From the NCBI RefSeq assembly GCF_029227915.1, contig NC_079884.1, positions 372,001-436,000 on the forward strand: a stretch of 64,000 nucleotides of DNA, read 5' to 3'. The translations under genes were made by a program, and so were the position numbers. The DNA comes from Hydractinia symbiolongicarpus. Lineage: Eukaryota; Cnidaria; Hydrozoa; Anthoathecata; Hydractiniidae. Positions within the stretch are counted from its first letter, which is position 1; the number at the start of each line of letters is the position of its first letter. The notes under the pieces were generated by a model that saw only the letters and a list, made by a program, of their open reading frames with translations, made no database searches and was not told where the DNA came from. Positions 12,476 through 23,189 of this stretch are shown here, piece by piece.

Positions 12476-13254
12476 CAGGCAACCAAGATAGGATCTTGGA
12501 CAACCACCACATTGGCCCAGGTTTGCCTTGTTTTTTCTCCAATATCAACACTCGCTGAAAAGTAATCTGCTGGAAAAAGACCTCTCAATCTAGAGGCTGC
12601 TGAAAACTTAAACAAGAGAAATTCGTCTGCACACAACAGTTGAAACTCACGAGTATTATTTTACACAGAAAATTAAAATTTATCCTAAATCAAACAAAAC
12701 ACACAAGTAAAAGCGCTGGTCTATTCGCAGACAAAGATGATAGATTAATAATTCCGCCTAGGGGTGAGTTAGGAGTTTAGATTTTGATGCTAAATTGGTC
12801 AAAATCAAAAAAGACTTTCACTCCATTTATTTCCAGCCAGACTTTCGCATTAAAATGGCCAATGTAACAAGTTCTGAAAGAACTTTAGGGCAAATACGCT
12901 CGGCTCACTGACTCAGACGGCAAAAACCGGTTTGTTTACACTTCTTTTCTTCCGCGCCAATATTAGCAAATACGACACAAGCAGTTGACATTGGATAAAA
13001 AGAACAATGTATAAATGGCTTGGAAACGTATTTATTGTGACGAAAATGATGATAAACAACACGCCATGATATAAAATGACGAATGTGTCTGAAATGTTTT
13101 GAGGTTAGTAATTAAAAGGACTTACCCACAAAATAATTAAATTTTATATTTTGTCTGAGGAAACTCTACATAAGGCCCCAACGGGGGAGATTTGCTGAGC
13201 TTTTTCTTTTATTTTCTTTACGTAATCTGCAAATACGACAACACTTTCAAGTTA

Positions 13255-13400
13255 AATTTGATTGGCTGAAATTTAAAAATGGCTTGATTTGATTGGCTAA
13301 TAAAAGTTATTGATACGAAAGAATAGAAAATTCACATGCTTTTGCCGCCCTTTGAACGCTAGTTTTCATTCATTTTTATATTAGTCGGTTGTTGTTATTA
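13255..13400 (+). promoter_or_regulatory. Candidate IER promoter: two ATTGGC boxes, HSE-like site, TATA-like box
   Basis: Upstream of the IER start (13470) are ATTGGCTGAA at 13261 and GATTGGCTAA at 13291, both inverted CCAAT boxes, the typical NF-Y target. AGAAAATTCA (13325-13334) matches the paired GAA-TTC core of a heat-shock element, and TTTATATTA (about 13376) is a TATA-like box. Spacing suits transcription starting near 13400. Motif matches only. Confidence 0.4.
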
Positions 13401-13469
13401 CCGTAGAAAACAGCTTTAAACTTTCTTGGCTTACATACTTATTTATACATCACACAATACAGTTCCACC

Positions 13470-14156
13470 ATGTCCGGAGATATGGAAAAAATTATTGAAA
13501 TATCCCTGGCAAAGATAGAAAATACGAAAACACAGAAAATTAATGGAAAGTCGAACATACTACACAGAAATTTATTAGTAAATACCTTGTTAAATCGTGT
13601 GAGGAGTACAGACAAGAACTTACAGGTCAAGAAACCCTTAATGAATTACAGAGAACCTAAAAATATGGTTGATATAGACATGGAAGATTATGACATGGAT
13701 AAGTTACCATCGTCTAAAGATTTTAAAAATTTGAATCAGCCACAACAACAAACACAACACAAAAAAGTTAGTTCGCTTGTTGCGAAACTAAACTCTCGTT
13801 CTCTAGCTGGAAAGACTGAAAGTTCCTTGTGTAATGATATCTTAATCAGCGATGATATTTCAAAACAGAAGGAAAATAAGAAAGAAGATATATTTTGTGA
13901 ATGTAAACTAAATAACATTATCACGCCAAAACTTCGTAAAAAGAGAATTCATTCAACGGAGAGTGATGATCAAAGTTGTCCTAGTAAAAAACTTCGTTCT
14001 ATTTGGCCGTCAAACGTGAGTCCAAAAGCACAAGAACTTGGTTATTCAGTTACAAATTTAGCTTCATTGTTTGGTGGTCTTGTTGCTAACACAGATAGCG
14101 AGATGGCTACCTTAAATTTTGGCAATAAATTTGTTTCTGCTATGGTGGCATGTTGA
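13470..14156 (+). CDS. Immediate early response (IER2/IER5)-family protein
   Basis: An intronless 228-aa gene; the ATG at 13470 sits in a good context (CCACCATG). Residues 5-46 match the IER N-terminal motif: a helix EKIIEISLAKIENTK, then LHRNLLVNTLLNRVRS, the 'LHRSLQLSLVMRSAR' equivalent. The centre is low complexity with a Gln-rich run (91-97). Basic clusters PKLRKKR (153-159) and SKKLRS (172-177) look like nuclear localisation signals. Near the C-terminus NLASLFGGLVAN (196-207) matches the conserved 'N-L-x-S-L/I-F-G' tail of IER2/IER5. IER proteins are rapidly induced nuclear regulators linked to PP2A and HSF1, and they are typically single-exon, as here. Which paralogue cannot be said. 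Tandem poly(A) motifs follow 40 bp downstream. Confidence 0.83.
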   Translation: MSGDMEKIIEISLAKIENTKTQKINGKSNILHRNLLVNTLLNRVRSTDKNLQVKKPLMNYREPKNMVDIDMEDYDMDKLPSSKDFKNLNQPQQQTQHKKVSSLVAKLNSRSLAGKTESSLCNDILISDDISKQKENKKEDIFCECKLNNIITPKLRKKRIHSTESDDQSCPSKKLRSIWPSNVSPKAQELGYSVTNLASLFGGLVANTDSEMATLNFGNKFVSAMVAC

Positions 14157-14195
14157 TGTTTTGAAACGTTTAATCATCCAAATCCATGCTGTGTC

Positions 14196-14239
14196 GAAAC
14201 AAATAAAGGGCTTTATTGAAACAAATAAAGGGCTTTATT
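14196..14239. terminator. Tandem palindromic poly(A)-signal repeat
   Basis: A 22-bp unit occurs twice in tandem (14196-14217, 14218-14239). Each contains AATAAAGGGCTTTATT, an AATAAA with its reverse complement TTTATT 4 bp downstream of it. It can therefore supply poly(A) hexamers on both strands; it lies about 40 bp after the IER stop. Confidence 0.6.
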
Positions 14240-16590
14240 TAAGCCAGTATGATTCATAAAGATCTCGTGATATTGGTGTATTATATTCAGACGAGTGGGA
14301 ATGTCCCTTTTGTAAAAAAAATACAAAAGGCAAATGATCTGATTCAGAAACTCGGAAGTTTAAAAGAATCTTTTTCGAAATTACAAAGACCAAAGTTTTC
14401 TTTTAAAGTGTCATTATTTTTGCTTAAAAATTCGATTCATAAAAAAATATCGCATGTTCAACGAGGCTTGAATTTAAATTTGACGTATGCTATACAATTG
14501 TTGGAGTGTTCAATTATTCATGTTTGATTTTACCCCACCATCGGTTTATTATTCATACTGAAATAGACACGCATGGTTGAGTTTCAATAAGAATGAACTG
14601 TAAACACATTGGTCGTTTACAGCTGCGTGAAGAATAAATTTGTGATTTCTAAAGGTGTTGAAACAGTTTAACTCGGTAGAATTCACAATGAAACTTGTAA
14701 ACATTTCAATAAATATTCAATAGTTGGTAATTATAAAAAACCTAACTCGTCAAACAATAATACACTGCGGTTGCGTTTTAATAATGACTATGCCTTCGGC
14801 ATTTTTAATAAACAACGTCCCCGCTTTTGTGAACAAAGGGAACTGTGGTCAAAGGGCAACATTTTGTAATTTCCTGTTTCCGTCCGAGCCATTGTTTATT
14901 GTTTATGTAACGAGATCAAAAGAATAGTGATCGTCTCTTTCCAAAACAAGATTAAAACGTCAGATTATAAATGCCATATTTTTAGTTCATGGGAAACTTT
15001 ATGTCTTTATATATATATATATAAATGTTTGCTTATATCCTATGTATATATATAAAAGATATATGCTGTGCAACTTTATATATAGGATTTGAGTCGTTTT
15101 CTTCAAAAAGATGTTTTGTCTACGTGTTGATTATGGCTTTTTTAATAAAAAAGTTCCTTTTTGTGTGGTGTCAGCCTGAAAATCAGGTTTCATGTTTAAA
15201 CAAGTAATTCTGTGTTGTTTTCCGAAACATTCTTTGCAATCATTTCTAAGAGTGTTTCATTTTCGTTGTAGAGGTGTATGTTTGAAAAGAAAACATTGAT
15301 GTGTGTTTTGCGTGTTTGTATTGTCTACATGTATGTGTTGAATGCATTTTTTGTATGTTTTAAAAAAACATTACATTGTAAAAGTTATAAAAAAATGTTC
15401 TTTTGTAAATATTTTTAAGCAAAGACAGAAACGTCAAAAGAAACTGAAAGTTGTTTTATTTAATGTCCTACTTTCATATATCACTTTCGTGTCAGAGGAG
15501 ACATTGTCGCATCAGAAAGGCCTGGGCATCGCTATTGTAACTTGGCTTAAATTATATTTCTCTCTTGTTTCAAAAGAAAGATCTCCTTGATCCTGTATTA
15601 ATTATCTTGAATGTGTGAATGGACAGGATTGACCAGCTGCGGGGGAGCATGGACATTTAAATTAGTTAATCTTATTAGCGATCTCAAAAAGGAAGTTGAA
15701 TAAAAGAATGCATCATTGTGTGAAATTTAATGATTGATCAAATTTCCGTGAAAGTTGTCATGTACAAATTTTTTGATGTTTTTCTTTCGACGTTCAGCCG
15801 TTCTTCTCGTCGCACCTTAAAACAAGCTGTTATTTCTGTAAAATTGAAAAAAATCAGGGAAAACTCCAAAAGTTAACAGCCGTGGACACAAAAAAGTGGC
15901 CGCTGTAAAAGCGACCCCTGCACACGTCCAAAAATATTTAACCACAATGAAATCTTCAATGATGTATTTCATATAGATAAAATTTATACGCCTCATATGG
16001 TCGGCGTAAGAAGGGCTGATAGGTGATTTGGAAAGGTTTTTAGCTGAATAACATGAGTATAATATAAAATTACGATAAGCATTAAAGTACGATTAAGCCT
16101 AGTCGATCTCATTAATAATCCAGTTTATTATTAATGAGATCGACTCGGCCATGCACAGTAGACCGTTGCTAACCTCTTGCACCCTTGAGATTTGAAAGTT
16201 TTTCTGTAAATTAATCTAGCAACCTCACGTCGTTCTTCCTAGGGAATTTTTCCACTGTCGTTGAATTCGATAGCGGCGTCTGACGGCCACGAGACCCTAG
16301 GGACAAGGTTGTTAGCAACCTCGTCCACAAATTATTCTACGCCTATCACATAGGCTGACAGAATTGTCAAGCCCTTTGTAACAATATCTTGGAGCTGAAA
16401 CAGATATAGGATAACGTGAAATATCGAAAATTATTCGACAGAGCAATTTGCTTACGGGTGGATGATAATCTTTTTTGTTCAGCCAATAGCCGTCTCTTTA
16501 CGCGCCAAGCAATAATTACCTTGTTACTTTTCTGATTTCGAGTATGAACCAGGAAAACATAGGAACACAATAATGTATAACATAGCATTA
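14240..16590. other. Gene-free stretch
   Basis: IER 3' flank and intergenic DNA. T-rich open frames (around 14250, 15025, 15340) have no domain, splice logic or coding composition. A perfect hairpin lies at 16101-16145. Confidence 0.5.
16101..16145. repeat. Perfect 19-bp inverted repeat with 7-bp loop
   Basis: AGTCGATCTCATTAATAAT (16101-16119), loop CCAGTTT, then the exact reverse complement (16127-16145). No flanking gene explains it. It could be the fused ends of a deleted inverted-repeat element, or a hairpin in an unseen transcript. Confidence 0.9.
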
Positions 16591-16782
16591 TTATTGGCAA
16601 AAGCATGCAACTTTATTTCGTTCAGGCATATCACATTTAAAAAATTGCTCCATGTCTTTGTCAGCAAATCCTCGAGATAATGAAAAAGTAATATATACTT
16701 CACAAATATTTGCTAGTCTTTCCGTTTTTGGATAAAACAACCTTGTACTCCTTTTAAGAAGTACATTCTCCCATTTAGGCAA
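16591..16782 (-). CDS. Possible coding exon, unrecognised
   Basis: A minus-strand frame that reads like protein: LPKWENVLLKRSTRLFYPKT, ERLANICEVYITFSLSRGFA, then DKDMEQFFKCDMPERNKVAC and a stop after FCQ. A possible acceptor (TTAG, followed by ATATTGCC) lies just upstream. No family recognised and no partner exon found; it could be a TE remnant. Confidence 0.3.
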   Translation of the reverse strand: MPKWENVLLKRSTRLFYPKTERLANICEVYITFSLSRGFADKDMEQFFKCDMPERNKVACFCQ

Positions 16783-16965
16783 TATCTAACAGCAAAATTA
16801 AAAAGAAATTTACTTAAAAAAGATTTCTGCAACCCGTGACGCCTCCCTAAAAGGTTTCAAATGTATTTACTCTATTATTTCAGCTGCAGAAAAAACGTTT
16901 CGAACTTAGAAATAAAGCCGGAAGGGCGGGAAAATTAGGAGAGACAGGATAATTTTCTTTATAGC

Positions 16966-17211
16966 ATGGAAGTTGAACTATATAATTATCAACGAAAAAT
17001 AAAACAGAGCTATGCGTGCGTGAAACTTTTATTGATGCTAGATGTGAAGGAAATATTGAAACACGTACATACTTTAAGGAAAATACAGCAATCCCGCATA
17101 TGGGATTATGGAAGAGACCAGGATGATTTTTTAAACCATACAAAAAAGGCCAATTTAACCGAGAAGAGTCAATCTCAAAAAATATTTCAAATCTCGAAAA
17201 ATATTTCATAG
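16966..17211 (+). CDS. Possible coding exon, unrecognised
   Basis: An 81-codon frame from an ATG just after a candidate acceptor (TTTCTTTATAG|C). It includes KLLLMLDVKEILKHVHTLRK and SRIWDYGRDQDDFLNHTKKA, a charged, helix-prone composition unlike the neighbouring AT-rich noise. The last 15 residues run into the GCGAA repeat that follows. No family recognised. Confidence 0.3.
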   Translation: MEVELYNYQRKIKQSYACVKLLLMLDVKEILKHVHTLRKIQQSRIWDYGRDQDDFLNHTKKANLTEKSQSQKIFQISKNIS

Positions 17212-17780
17212 TTTAATTTTCGCTAGAATTAATTTTTGGTGATAAGGCTCAATGACTTCTACTTGCTCCTGCCATTTTATTGTGAATAATTATCGCATAT
17301 GTAACTTTTTATTTTAGGCGAAATATATATATCTATTTATCTATCTCTGTATAATTGGCAAGTCTTTATATTTCGCGAATTTGCGAGAAAGAATTTTGTT
17401 TTGCAGTTTATATAGACTTTAATAGTAGGAGACATAAAATAAAGGCTGCTAAAGTTGTATGTTGTTCTAGGTTAATCAGTAATGCAAATCATTTTTTTAA
17501 AAAGAAAAAATATAAACAAAATTTCGCGGAAATTAAATTTCCAAATAATTTTTGCGAAATTGACAAAAACTCCCGAAATACATTTTTGAATTTGAAAAAT
17601 ACTTCTGATTTGAATTTTTTTGATTTTAAAGATATTTTAAGATTAAAAAAATATTCTCGGCTTTCGCAATTAATTTATTTAGATGAGCAAGTATTGAACT
17701 CATTTGAAACATGCAGTCTATTAACATGGAGTCAAGTATATCAGCAGTTAAAAAAAAATCAATTAATCGAATAAAGCAAC
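17160..17780. repeat. Dispersed GCGAA/TTCGCGAA repeat, copy 2
   Basis: Shares ordered blocks with 5780-6320: TTCGCGAA (17382), ACATAAAATAAAGGCTGC (about 17430), CGCGGAAATTAA and TTTGCGAAATTGACAAAAAC (about 17560). The open frame running through it is repeat-derived and should not be read as a gene. Confidence 0.6.
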
Positions 17781-17914
17781 CGCAAAGCTTTTCCTCGAAA
17801 TTTCTTCAAAAATGCCTTCAATTGTTACAGATCTCCCCGACCCCCTACTACGGTTTCCTAGAGTAATGTTGTGAACGACAAATATTTAAGCCAAATTAAC
17901 AATTTAAGTTTACT

Positions 17915-18838
17915 TCAACGAAATGTTTTCTCCTCTACACTGTTGTTATTATTATCATATTCTAACATTGTCTCTTTTAATTTTTTCAGTCTATCTGTAC
18001 GCTTCGGATGTGTTGAATCTTCCTGTAAATAATCACCAACTTTTGAGTATGCTTGTTCGCCTTCCACGCCACGCAATTTGCGAATAACACGATTGTTTTT
18101 CAACCTCTTTCTCATGTAGCTTATACCACCTGTGCAGTAATCACGACCTAACAGTGCTGATTTTTCATCTGCTATATACTCTGCCCGATGTGCTAACTGT
18201 TTTCTAGTGTCAAAATAAACAGTCAATCCTATTGTCCAAATCAACACGTTCATCAGTATTATACCAAAGAAAGTTTGTCCCTTTACTAAAGTTGGGAGAA
18301 AGACTCCTGCTTTGTAGAAACCATAAAAGCAGCCAGTAGCATGTGCCGTCGTTTGAAGAAAATTCAAATCCTTGATATGAGTTAGTTCATGACCAATTAA
18401 AAACTTGATATTATCATCATCTAATAAAACCGAGTCTATTAAAGCTTTACCAGCGTTCGAGTTCCAATCTATAGGTTTGTTTTCAAATGTGATATTTGCC
18501 CTTGTCACATCCTCTGGGTTCTTGAACACAGCATTTCTTGGAAGCCCTATGACAGCCTTGTTTGGTAGAAAAACACTTCCCGCACTGTTTGTACTGAAAC
18601 CAGAGGTGTACACAATTTTTACACATCGTTCATCGATGTTCATACATTTGCAAGCCTCATCTAGCAAAGTTTTGTGGTGATCACTAACATCTTCTTCGTA
18701 TATTCCTTGAGTCGCTGCTATTGTTTTTTCTGGGAAAAAATGAGGTAAAGTGTTGATTCCAAATACAGCTGTTGTACAGATACCTGCCACAATGCGAACT
18801 GTCCTGGAATAAACTCGTTGAAACAAGCCAGCGTTCAT
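17915..18838 (-). CDS. TMEM177: TMEM177-like protein with an intact M48-type zinc protease motif
   Basis: One 307-aa coding exon with ATG at 18836-18838. A probable 5'-UTR acceptor TTTTTAG lies at 18858. Known role of the family: an inner mitochondrial membrane protein acting with COX20 in cytochrome c oxidase subunit 2 biogenesis. Seen: a basic N-terminus (QRVYSRTVRIVAG) suiting mitochondrial import, the block GLPRNAVF...PIDWNSNAGKAL, two hydrophobic segments (about 164-185 and 188-208) and RDYCTGGISYMRKRL...LRGVEGEQAYSKVGDYL. These match TMEM177 in order and length (311 aa in human). Unusually it carries H150-E-L-T-H154 and E220-Y-I-A-D224, the HExxH and ExxAD pair of M48 metallopeptidases (OMA1/Ste24). 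As I recall it, the human protein has lost both. An M48 protease of another subfamily is the alternative. Confidence 0.82.
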   Translation of the reverse strand: MNAGLFQRVYSRTVRIVAGICTTAVFGINTLPHFFPEKTIAATQGIYEEDVSDHHKTLLDEACKCMNIDERCVKIVYTSGFSTNSAGSVFLPNKAVIGLPRNAVFKNPEDVTRANITFENKPIDWNSNAGKALIDSVLLDDDNIKFLIGHELTHIKDLNFLQTTAHATGCFYGFYKAGVFLPTLVKGQTFFGIILMNVLIWTIGLTVYFDTRKQLAHRAEYIADEKSALLGRDYCTGGISYMRKRLKNNRVIRKLRGVEGEQAYSKVGDYLQEDSTHPKRTDRLKKLKETMLEYDNNNNSVEEKTFR

Positions 18839-19044
18839 TTTCTCTGTTAGAATTTGCCTAAAAAATATGTAAAATCAAAAAATCTTTGCAATGTGATGGA
18901 GTTTTCTATTTACATTATAAACGCAGGTTTCTTTTCTATGCAATTTACTAATTCAAGCTGTTTATATAATTTTTATATTTTTCTGATAATAATCCGCTAT
19001 ATAAAGTCAGCCTTGGAAAATGGTAACAGGTAACAATTTTTTAG

Positions 19045-19192
19045 CATCCAAGATAACCATAGATTCTGGGATGATCTTGAGTGCTTAGATGACCCTAATA
19101 ATGAGAAACCTTTAAAAAAATGGAGAAGAAACAGACTTGCAGAAGTTTCCGATAGCTCAGATTTTATCTTCATCCTTGATCGTTCAAGTTAG
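19045..19192 (+). CDS. Possible terminal coding exon, unrecognised
   Basis: An acceptor TTTTTTAG at 19044 is followed by a 48-codon open frame to TAG at 19190-19192. It contains DNHRFWDDLECLDDPNNEKP, LKKWRRNRLAEVS and a hydrophobic end. The composition looks coding, but no upstream exon was found; the gene before it is on the other strand and a copia element starts 170 bp later. May be a leftover exon. Confidence 0.3.
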
Positions 19193-19479
19193 TTTTTGAC
19201 ATATCCCTCTATGGTGCGTACATATTTAAAACTTCCCTAAAACTTCCCTCCCCTTTCCAAATAAAACACAATGCTACTTCATTCCCTAATGAGGCAGCAA
19301 TGTGTACTTAAACACTATTAACGAAAGCAAATATTGTGTGGTCATTATTTTTATACATCTAGCTGGTAACCTACTGTTCGTGTTTAGACTGTAAAACTAA
19401 TTACAATAGTGTTGCATGGGTTTTTAGTTACTGTTTGGTGCAGATCTGATACTTTGGTACAGATATTACAATGCTGTGT

Positions 19480-19915
19480 TGCTGTTGTGTTGCTTTAACA
19501 CAGGTAGCAGAGGGTGTACTACCTGTTAAACACTACAAAGCCCCACCGACACTTGGTGATAACACTGATATGTGTTATAAGAACTGGAAAAAAGAAGTAC
19601 AGATATGGCAATTATTTACTTCGCTGGAGAAGAAGAAGCAGGCACCTGCTGTTTTTTTGACTTTGACTGGTCACGCACAAGAAGCAATTTTTAGAGATGG
19701 AACTTGAAGTTTTAAGTTCTGATGATGGTGTTAAGGAACTCGTGAAGAAGTTAGACTCCTTTTATTTTAAGGACTTGCACCATTCAGCTTATGAAGCATA
19801 TGAAAAGTTTGAAAAATTTTGTAGAGCTTCATCCATGACAATGAATGATCATATTATTGAGTTTGAAAGACTATACAACAAGCTCAAGAATTACGATCTG
19901 GAATTACCTGAATGA
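19480..19915 (+). pseudogene. Copia Gag remnant
   Basis: Two overlapping frames (to about 19705, then from 19697) together give a copia-type Gag N-terminal half. Features include an N-K-W-like 'YKNWKKEVQIW' block, 'LTGHAQEAI' and a long helix ending 'FERLYNKLKNYDLELPE', after which a stop follows. At least one frameshift, near 19700. The zinc knuckle was not identified. Confidence 0.75.
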
Positions 19916-20201
19916 GTTTTACCTTATCGTTTCATTAACTGTTCAAATATTTCGGAAAGTCATAAGCACCTTATTAGAGTAACTTTGTCAGAACTGAAAT
20001 ACACTAAAGCCAAAGAGCAGCTAAAAAAGATTTTTAGTAATCCTTCAAATTTTATGACTGGTCAAGGTAGCTAGTGATGATATCAAAATCAAGAAGACTG
20101 AAGACATCTACTATGGAGCTACTAACAGACAAAATTAAACTTAAAGTCAATCTAGAGATAACAGAAGAACATATACCCGAAGATTTGCAGGTAGGAATAG
20201 A

Positions 20202-20849
20202 TTGTTTTTCATTGTTTGTGGCGAAGAATGGTTGCAATGCTATCTGAACACATTGAATGATAGAGAGTTAAAGTCTGTGATTGAAAGAAAAAGTGCAACA
20301 ATATTCAGGTTTAGAAGTGGTAAACATGTGACATCTGTTAAAAATTGCATCTTATTTATAATAATTATCTGCAATAATGAGCTTGAGAATTCCTGCCAAA
20401 TTTGTTTGAAATACAAAAAGCCAAAGCCAACCCTGATCGTAGGTTTTCCAATGGCAAGACGATTCAATGAAACAGTAGCATTAGATCTGAAAGAATGGTC
20501 AGATTCGCCAAAGGCTTGGTTCTTGCATTTAGTTGACCATTTTACTCGCTACAGTACTTCGTGCGTCATCAAAACAAAAAGGAAAGAAAGAATAATCAAA
20601 CAAATTTTTCAAATATGGATTTCCATATTTTGTTCCGCTGAAAAATTTCTTGTCAATAACGGCAAAGAATTTGCAAATGAGGATTTTGTATCGATGTGTG
20701 AAAATGCCAACATCAGAACATGCACAAGAGCTGCAGAAAGCCCTTGGAGCAATGGTTTGGTGGAAAGACATAATTTTATTCTTGGTTATAATGTTAGCAA
20801 GATGATGGAGGATAAAGTCACAGTCAATTTGAATATGGCAGTGGCCTAG
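20202..20849 (+). pseudogene. Copia integrase remnant
   Basis: One 215-codon frame covers the end of the zinc domain (C-Q-I-C), the first catalytic Asp region (ALDLKEW) and LVDHFTRYS. The position of the second catalytic Asp reads VNNGKEF (Asp to Asn), and the catalytic Glu is retained in NGLVERHN. The Asp loss and the stop at 20847-20849 mark it as inactive. More integrase C-terminal and linker sequence continues in other frames to about 21250. Confidence 0.82.
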
Positions 20850-21839
20850 TCAGTGAGCGCCAAAAATTCCCTGAAAAATGTCAATGGCTACAGTCCGAAC
20901 CAACTTGTTTTTGGATTCCACCCAAATCTTCCGAACTGAGATAATGCGAAGTTACCAGCTTTAGAAGGAAACACGACCAGTGAGATTGTTGCAACAAGTC
21001 TAAATGCTATGAATGTTGCACAGAAAGCAGTCATACAAAGTGAATCAGCGGAAAAGGTTAGAAGAGCATTAAGGCATCAAACAAGAACGTCAGGTGATGA
21101 GAGATTTGAAACTGGGGACAAGGTATTTTATAAAAAAACACAAGCAATGCTTGGAAAGGTCCAGGTAGTGTCATAGGACAGGATGGCAAACAGGTTTTAA
21201 AAAAGCATGGCAGTTCGTACGACCGTGTACACCCTTCTCCTATCCATAGAGACTAAGGTTCTTCTCTGATTGATGCTACTCCCATAGAAAGTTGCAAAAG
21301 TAAACCAATAATATCTTTAACTGACACCGATAATGCTGTGAATAAAGAAATAGTAGGTGATGGAGATAGTGGTGACAGTTGTGAAGAAGAGAATTCTGAT
21401 ATTAATTTGCAAAACTCCCAAAGTGATGAACCAGAAAGAAGGGATGCCATTAGAAAGGAGAGACAAGTTGCATCAAATGAAATTGGCAAAAGTTTAAATG
21501 ATATAATAAATCTAACCAGTAGCATAAGTCGACTTTCTTTAGATGTAACAAACAGTGACACGCAAGACCAAAAGGGGTTTGATGGTTCCGTTAAACCCAA
21601 AGCTAACTAATTTGCAAAGTGTAAAGTTCAAGGAGTGTGATACAGTTAGAGATCTGGAAATTACATCAAGAGGTGGTAAAGCAAATGGACAATGCAAATC
21701 CTATTTGAATACACGAGATGTAGATTCATGTGTTGATTGGGAGGAAATTGAAAGTTGAAATTGAAAGGAAATTGAAAGTTGACAGCCAATAAACACAGAA
21801 GAGGTACTTCTTTCGCAAGTAAAAATTGCAGATGCTAAA

Positions 21840-23064
21840 ATTGGCGAATTGGAAAAATGGTAAAAGTACAATGTTTATGAAAATGTTGAAAACCATGGAC
21901 AAAAGGAATTGTCTGTGAGATGGGTCATGGCTGAGAACATACTGAATGGGAAGAAAAAGATGAAAGCCAGATTAGTTGCACGGTGTTTCGAGGAGACAAA
22001 AAATGACATTTTAAAAGACTCCACAGCTTGCTCGAAGTTACTCACCCTCATTGCTTACAATAATTGGAGATGCAATTCTATTGATATCAAATCCACATTT
22101 TTACAAGGAAAGGAAATTGAAAGTACTGTTTACCTGAACCTCCTAAAGAAGCTGATAATGGAAATTCTTTGTGGAAGCTTAAGAAATGAATTTATGGTTT
22201 GGTGGATGCTTCTTGCTGTTGGTATTTGCATGTAAAAGAAGAGCTCATAAATCTTAATGTGTCGGTGAGCAAGAGTGATCCTGCAATATTTTACTGACAT
22301 CATGGTCAACAATTATCAGGAGTATAATGGCCACGCATGTTGGGGCGGGAATGAGGATTTCGTCTAAAATGTTATATAACCTTTACGGAGAGTGCTTCTT
22401 GTTGGATCTGGATGTGCAACTATCTTTCGTTATCTCCGATTAGGCTTGAACCAGCACAGTGACTTTACCAATCAAATCAACCAAAATTCATATGTTGAGG
22501 AAATTGAACCTACTAGTCGTTAGCCCGAGGAAAATTCTGGTAAAAGCCAAAAACGAAAATTTTATTTTACAGTTTAAAGGTACTATGAAAATTTTGACTC
22601 TTTAAGTTTACAATGACGCATCCTTTGCAAACCTTAGAAACGGAGGATCTCAAGGCAGATATATAATATTTCTGAAAGACGACTGTGGAAATCTATCACC
22701 CATTATGTGGCAGTCAAAGCGCCTGCAAAGAGTAGTAAAGAGTACAATGGCTGCAGAAACTTTAATTCAAGTTGAAGCTGCAGAAGCAGCATTTTGGTTA
22801 TCAAATTTACTGACTGAAGTATGTGGTCGTAATGTTTTAAATTCCATTATATGTTATATACACAGAGAGTCAACAACTATTTGAAGCAGTTCATTCGATC
22901 AAATTTGTTGTGAATAAACGACTATGGACAGATTTGTCTATACTTAAAGAAATGATTGACAGAGAAGAAATAACAGATGTAAAGTGGATTGATAACAAAA
23001 AACAAATTGCAAATTGTCTGACAAAAAGAGGAGCATTTGCTGAGGGACTATTGAAACCCCTTTA
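21840..23064 (+). pseudogene. Copia reverse transcriptase and RNase H remnants
   Basis: RT begins with RWVMAENILNGKKKMKARLV and continues through NNWRCNSIDIKSTFLQGKEI, then shifts frame near 22135. The catalytic YVDD region around 22330 is unrecognisable. Later pieces (about 22430-22520) and RNase H from about 22600 (NDASFANLRNGGSQG ... STMAAETLIQVEAAEA) continue to a stop near 23064. Several frameshifts and stops are present. Confidence 0.8.
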
Positions 23065-23189
23065 GCATTTATCAAGTCGGCGATGTGTAAATAGTGTACA
23101 TAAAGATTGGGGAAGATTGTTAACCTACTGTTCATGTTTAGACTGTAAAACTTATTATTACAAGTTACTTTGTTATTACAAGACATCCC

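Larger units (their letters stand above)
9738..13200. other. Gene-free stretch with repeat fragments
   Basis: AT-rich, with no convincing exon. It contains a short repeat that starts at 9790 (GTTCAAATTAGCAG...), a fuller copy with inverted ends at 11687-11983, and a minus-strand SINE 3' end at 12320-12475. Small open frames around 11200-12640 overlap these repeats and lack coding character. Confidence 0.6.
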
